A stretch of 64,000 nt of DNA from Nymphaea colorata (taxonomy: Eukaryota; Streptophyta; Magnoliopsida; Nymphaeales; Nymphaeaceae). Positions 59,936 to 64,000 of the stretch are shown here, piece after piece. The notes beneath the pieces are model-generated. The model was given only the letters and a program-made list of their open reading frames with translations, searched no databases and was not told the DNA's origin. Position numbers and translations under genes: made by a program. The stretch covers positions 16,463,934 to 16,527,933 of the forward strand of contig NC_045138.2 in assembly GCF_008831285.2 (NCBI RefSeq), read 5' to 3'. Within the stretch, counting starts at the first letter, position 1. Each line of letters begins with the position of its first letter.

Positions 59936-61260
59936 ACTTGCACATAAAACAAAAACAAAAGCTTCATATACTGTTGCTTAGGAGGTTGGCTCAGTACTCT
60001 TAAGTTGAAAAGAGGTATATCTTGAGAATGATCTGGTAAGGACTACTAGGCTGACCTTACCTACTACTAAGAGAGTCTTGTGAACTCTTGTAGGACAAAA
60101 AAATGCATCAAATAGTAAAAGATCATTTGGAAAAACTTTCTTGAAATGCATTTTTTCTCAGTTTTATCTTGAAGATATATGGAGACGGTTTTCGTATTTA
60201 GAATTAAGTTTTTTAAACCTTGATATGAGCATGGCTTTGGCCGGTATAAGCATTTTTCGTCTTTAAATGCATATTTAATGCAAAATAGGAAAAACCAAAA
60301 TGGACTGTATCAATTATTTATTCGGAAAATAAACTTATTGATCAGTTAATTCAGAATTAACTATATCATGCAATCTACGTGCTGAATTCGAAAATGCATG
60401 CGTTTTTGCTATTTCTAGTGCTAGACATAAATACTGACTTGATTGTAAGCATCTGTTCAAGGTTTAGAAATTTACTGTATACGAGAACGTTGGTTTTATT
60501 GAATTTATGAGCTCCAGTCTCGTGTTTCGTAGACTTAGTTTGTTTTTTCAAAAAAAAACTCTAGTTAGGGAAGAAAGCAAATCCCTGAGCTTCTTCACTT
60601 TTCCACTGTCAATGGTGTTTAGAACTGTACATCATTTTGTTAGAGAATCCAGTTGAAGATGTGCCAACAGCAGGCCACTCAGGCTGATTAGTTATCAAGA
60701 CCCAGTTCATAGCTTGAGGCAACTAGAAATTGCTACGGTAATTTTTGTTTTTCTGGAATTATAATTTCAGGATGTCAAACAGACCTTGAACGTGGAACAA
60801 GGAAGATTTTTTTCCTCTTCAAACTGTTCCAGAAAAAAGAAATTCTGAAATTCTTCTCCAAAACTTCTTCCGATTCATCAAACGAGTCCTGTGTAAAAGA
60901 AAACACTTTCCTCTAGGACTTTGTTCCTGCACTGGTTAGACTCGACAATGCTTTTTGAAAAACCCCAAGATCAAGCTGACAATGAAACAAGATCAAATTC
61001 AATCGATGACGATGAGTTTCTCTCCCTGTCGCCAAACGGAAAAAAGGAAATGAACTGCATTGGTCATTCCAATTACTATAAACAGTAAACACCCATTACT
61101 CAGAAAGAGAAGAAATTTTACAAACAGATCGCAAAGAAGAAGCAGAGAATAGAAGATGCAGACGCCTAATAAAATGGCAATGAAGGATAAAAAAGAAACG
61201 GTAAAAAAAAAAAGGTGAATCAAATCCCTTCATGTATATATTTATTACTTTTGTTGTGGC
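59936..61260. other. Intergenic, no gene seen
   Basis: AT-rich spacer upstream of the PP2A subunit gene. No open frame with a known domain. Confidence 0.45.
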
Positions 61261-61315
61261 GAACCGTGCGTACAGTTTTGGATCACAGAGCTTTCTCTCT
61301 CTCCCTCTCTCACTG

Positions 61316-61325
61316 TATATAAAAG
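61316..61325 (+). promoter_or_regulatory. TATA box of the PP2A B' gene
   Basis: TATATAAAAG follows a CT-rich stretch (61292-61311) and precedes a GA-rich leader at 61405-61455. The leader up to the ATG at 62254 is about 0.9 kb and probably contains an intron, with a possible acceptor at TTGTTGCAG|ATGCGAG near 62017. Confidence 0.5.
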
Positions 61326-62253
61326 AGCGCCACTAGGGGATTCTGTTCAACTCTGGTCGAAGTCTATCCTGTAAAAAAAACATATTTAGACTACAAATCT
61401 AAGTGCAGGAGGGAGAAGAGAAAGAAAGAGAGAAGAGAAAAGAAAGAGAGAAAATCTAGTCTAAGAAAGAGAAGTTGCTTGATTGTTGCAAAAATCGACG
61501 TCTGGATTTCTGGAATTGCCACCGCTGTGGTCGTTGCCTTTCCGGAATACGCCGGCTATGGGCAGATTGGAGAATGGTAGTTTTCTGCCCCCTTGCGAAA
61601 CCTGTTTCTCGTCCTTTCCTTTTTCTTTTGTCCCTCTTGGATCCATCAGTATCAGTCTCTGTAGTGGTGTCCATCGACAATTTAAGGCTCCTTCTTCGCT
61701 CGGAAAGTAGGGTTTTCGCCCTCCATTTGCTAGGGTTTTGTGGTTCTCAGTTATGAATGCGTTTCGGTTTGTGGGTGGTGATCAGGTGACCTCAGGGTGT
61801 GCTTTAATTTGTGGGCTTCGTGATTTTGTCTCATAAATCGTATTTTTGGTTGTTTTGGTCCCTTTTTTATTCCTCTCTCTCTCCCTCTCTCTCTTTTCCT
61901 TTCTCTCGCACACTCTCCTTCTCTTTTGGGGGTCTTTGGGGTCCGATGATTTTCATTTCCTCACCTAATTTCTACTCCTGAATCCCATAAATTTGCTTAT
62001 GGATTAGCTTGTTGCAGATGCGAGTCGTTGGAATAAATATCTTTTGGTGATTTAGACTGATTTTTCATGCCCTGTTGTCTAGGGCTGGCACAAGCGCGTG
62101 CTTCTGCATACCCTTGGGACTTCGGAGGCTGTTTCACGGGTCGTGGAGCTGATCAGATTTGATGGTCGGTCAGAATTTTTATGATTGGTCACTGGAGCTT
62201 GGACCGAAGCTAAAAACTGGGAACTGTTAGCTGTTTCTAGAGGCCGATCAGGG

Positions 62254-63447
62254 ATGTTGAACAAGATCATTGGGAAGAGGGGGAGCCGTAAGCCTTCCAA
62301 ATCTGATGCAAATGAGCCGTCAGTATTCGCGAATTCTTCATCCGGCCTTCGCAATTCCGCGTCGGTCTCCAATCCAACCAGTATTTCCACGTCTAACGCA
62401 ACTGTAAATAGCAATGCGAATAGAAGCAACGCCACTGGCCAAACTGGTGCAGATAGAGTTCTGGCTACCACGCCTTCGACTGCGGGAGCCATTGAGTTGC
62501 TACCACTTTTCAGGGAAGTTCCCGTCTCTGAGCGGCAGAATCTGTTCATCAGGAAGCTTCAAATTTGTTCTGTCATTTTCGACTTCTCGGACAGTCTGAA
62601 GTTTGTCAGAGAGAAAGAGACCAAAAGACAGACTTTGCTTGAGCTTGTTGATTTCATTCAATCGGGTTCGGGGAAGATCACTGAACATGTTCAGGAAGAA
62701 CTGGTCAAGATGATTTCGGTTAATATCTTCCGCTGCTTGCCCCCTGCTTCTCATGAGAACACCGGGTCAGAAAATGCTGATCCAGAGGAAGAGGACCCTT
62801 TTCTTGAACCATCATGGCCGCACTTACAAATTGTTTATGAGCTTCTTTTGCGATATGTTGTTTCTTCAGATACAGACACTAAGATTGCTAAGAGGTACAT
62901 TGACCATTCCTTTGTTCTGAAGCTGCTTGAATTGTTTGATTCAGAGGATCCACGGGAAAGAGACTTTTTGAAAACCATTCTCCACCGGATATATGGGAAA
63001 TTCATGGTTCATCGCCCCTTCATAAGGAAGGCAATCAATAACATATTTTATAGATTTATATTCGAGACAGAGAGGTATAGTGGTATTGCCGAGCTTTTGG
63101 AGATCCTGGGAAGCATTATAAACGGGTTTGCTTTGCCATTGAAGGAGGAGCATAAGTTGTTCCTTGTTCGGGCACTTATCCCACTCCACAAGCCTAAATC
63201 AGTATCAATGTATCATCAACAATTGTCTTATTGCATAACCCAATTTGTCGAGAAGGATTACAAACTTGCGGATACAGTGATAAGAGGACTGTTGAAGTAC
63301 TGGCCTGTCATTAACTGTCAGAAGGAGGTCCTCTTTCTTGGCGAGTTGGAGGAAGTTCTTGAAGCAACACAATCAGCAGAGTTCCAGCGCTGCATGGTTC
63401 CGCTCTTTAGGCAAATAGGCCGCTGTCTCAATAGTTCACATTTCCAG
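62254..63447 (+). CDS. PP2A B' (B56) regulatory subunit, first coding exon; 3' end outside window
   Basis: Regulatory subunit that binds the PP2A scaffold and catalytic dimer and selects substrates. The exon from ATG 62254 ([20 protein letters not shown]) is open for 398 codons to SSHFQ, followed by the donor CAG|GTATCC at 63447/63448. Residues 1-85 are a variable, S/N/T-rich, low-complexity N-terminus, normal for the family. The B56 HEAT-like core follows, starting [20 protein letters not shown], with [40 protein letters not shown] and [14 protein letters not shown] as clear landmarks. The rest, expected to begin with a VAERAL-type sequence, is not present up to 64000, so the next intron is at least 550 bp. 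An open frame reads through the donor but is intronic there. Long antisense frames (such as 62079-62549) are shadows. Confidence 0.97.
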
Positions 63448-64000
63448 GTATCCATTACTAATATTTCTTTCATAGCTAGTACTTTCGTCCTTCTCTTATG
63501 TATCGTGCAGTATATTCTTATCTATGAAAAGGAAAAATATAAACAATGTCGCATAGTACCTCCGGATGCCCCGCACGCCCACCTAGATGGTGGTGCTTAT
63601 TGGTGCAGGTTTAGTTGGTCGCTCTGCCTCATGCAAGAACGTACTTAGTTAAGATGTACAACTTTATATTTACCTTTTTTTTCTTTAGAGTTAGAATTTT
63701 AGAGAGATTCAATTCTTATTTACATTTTTTCTGCTTGGTGAAATCCATCCTTCTTTGCTCACTTAGCAATTTTACTTCTTGCTTCAGTCTGTTCCAGTTC
63801 TGTTTCAAATTATTGGTCTTCTATATTTGTCATAGAGGGACATGCATTGCATACTTTTTTGGAAGAAAATCTCTTGTTGAAACTGAATGTTAATTGTCAA
63901 GCAATGAAGTGCATCCTGGGGCCATTTGTTTGTGAATTTGTTTTTTCTTATCTGTCAAGGAGACATGCTAAATCTTGGGATTAATGTGTACTTGTTGGTG
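63448..64000 (+). other. Intron of the PP2A B' gene, running off the window
   Basis: T-rich sequence after the donor. No continuation of the B56 core was found up to the right edge. Confidence 0.75.

Noticed and set aside
62079..62549. 156-codon minus-strand open frame
   Set aside because: Antisense shadow of the low-complexity N-terminus of the PP2A subunit.
63448..63648. Read-through of the PP2A exon to a 487-codon frame
   Set aside because: The B56 similarity stops exactly at a CAG|GTATCC donor; what follows is intron-like.
1..64000. CRISPR arrays, rRNA or intact tRNA genes
   Set aside because: None seen; the regularly spaced repeats are microsatellites or simple tandem duplications.

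Overview
This window is nuclear DNA of a flowering plant. The evidence is GT-AG introns of 80 bp to 4 kb, plant-specific protein families, AT-rich spacers full of TA, GA and CA microsatellites, several non-autonomous transposons, and short plastid-derived pieces. The species cannot be determined from the sequence alone. Exon coordinates below were built by hand from reading frame, splice consensus and family similarity. Joined lengths were checked for frame, but no alignment was run.

Layout. (1) About 1-6.8 kb, minus strand: a secreted or membrane plant aspartic protease. Eight exons are visible and its 3' end lies beyond the left edge. Its last visible intron carries a complete 1,049-bp TRIM-type miniature LTR retrotransposon. 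(2) 6.8-20.5 kb: a gene-poor spacer with MITE-like hairpins, a GC-rich island, possible SINE fragments and microsatellites. (3) 21.2-26.1 kb, minus strand: an RZ-1-type RNA-binding protein (RRM plus CCHC zinc knuckle) with a 4-kb intron. (4) 26.4-27.2 kb: a repeat-rich divergent intergenic region with telo-boxes. (5) 27.7-29.7 kb, plus strand: NOP10, 64 aa. (6) 31.7-34.7 kb, plus strand: ATP10, the mitochondrial F1Fo-ATPase assembly factor, 259 aa. (7) 37.6-42.5 kb, plus strand: a SEC12-like WD40 membrane protein, 377 aa, probably with one GC-AG intron. (8) 42.5-50.8 kb: repeats and a non-coding retroelement-like block. (9) 50.9-53.1 kb, plus strand: a Nodulin-like major facilitator transporter, 601 aa. 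(10) 53.6-53.9 kb: a mosaic of a Copia reverse-transcriptase piece, an ndhF piece and a psbB piece. (11) 55.2-55.5 kb: a hAT-type MITE with a perfect 8-bp target duplication. (12) 62.3-64 kb, plus strand: the first coding exon of a PP2A B' (B56) regulatory subunit, which runs off the right edge.

The genes are independent housekeeping genes, not a pathway cluster. Their roles are ribosome and snoRNP biogenesis, RNA processing, ATP synthase assembly, ER-to-Golgi traffic, membrane transport, phosphatase targeting and proteolysis. I found no new multi-gene system. The most unusual items are the organelle/transposon mosaic, the intact TRIM inside the protease intron, the probable GC-AG intron, and the palindrome-bearing insertion-like segment between RZ-1 and NOP10.
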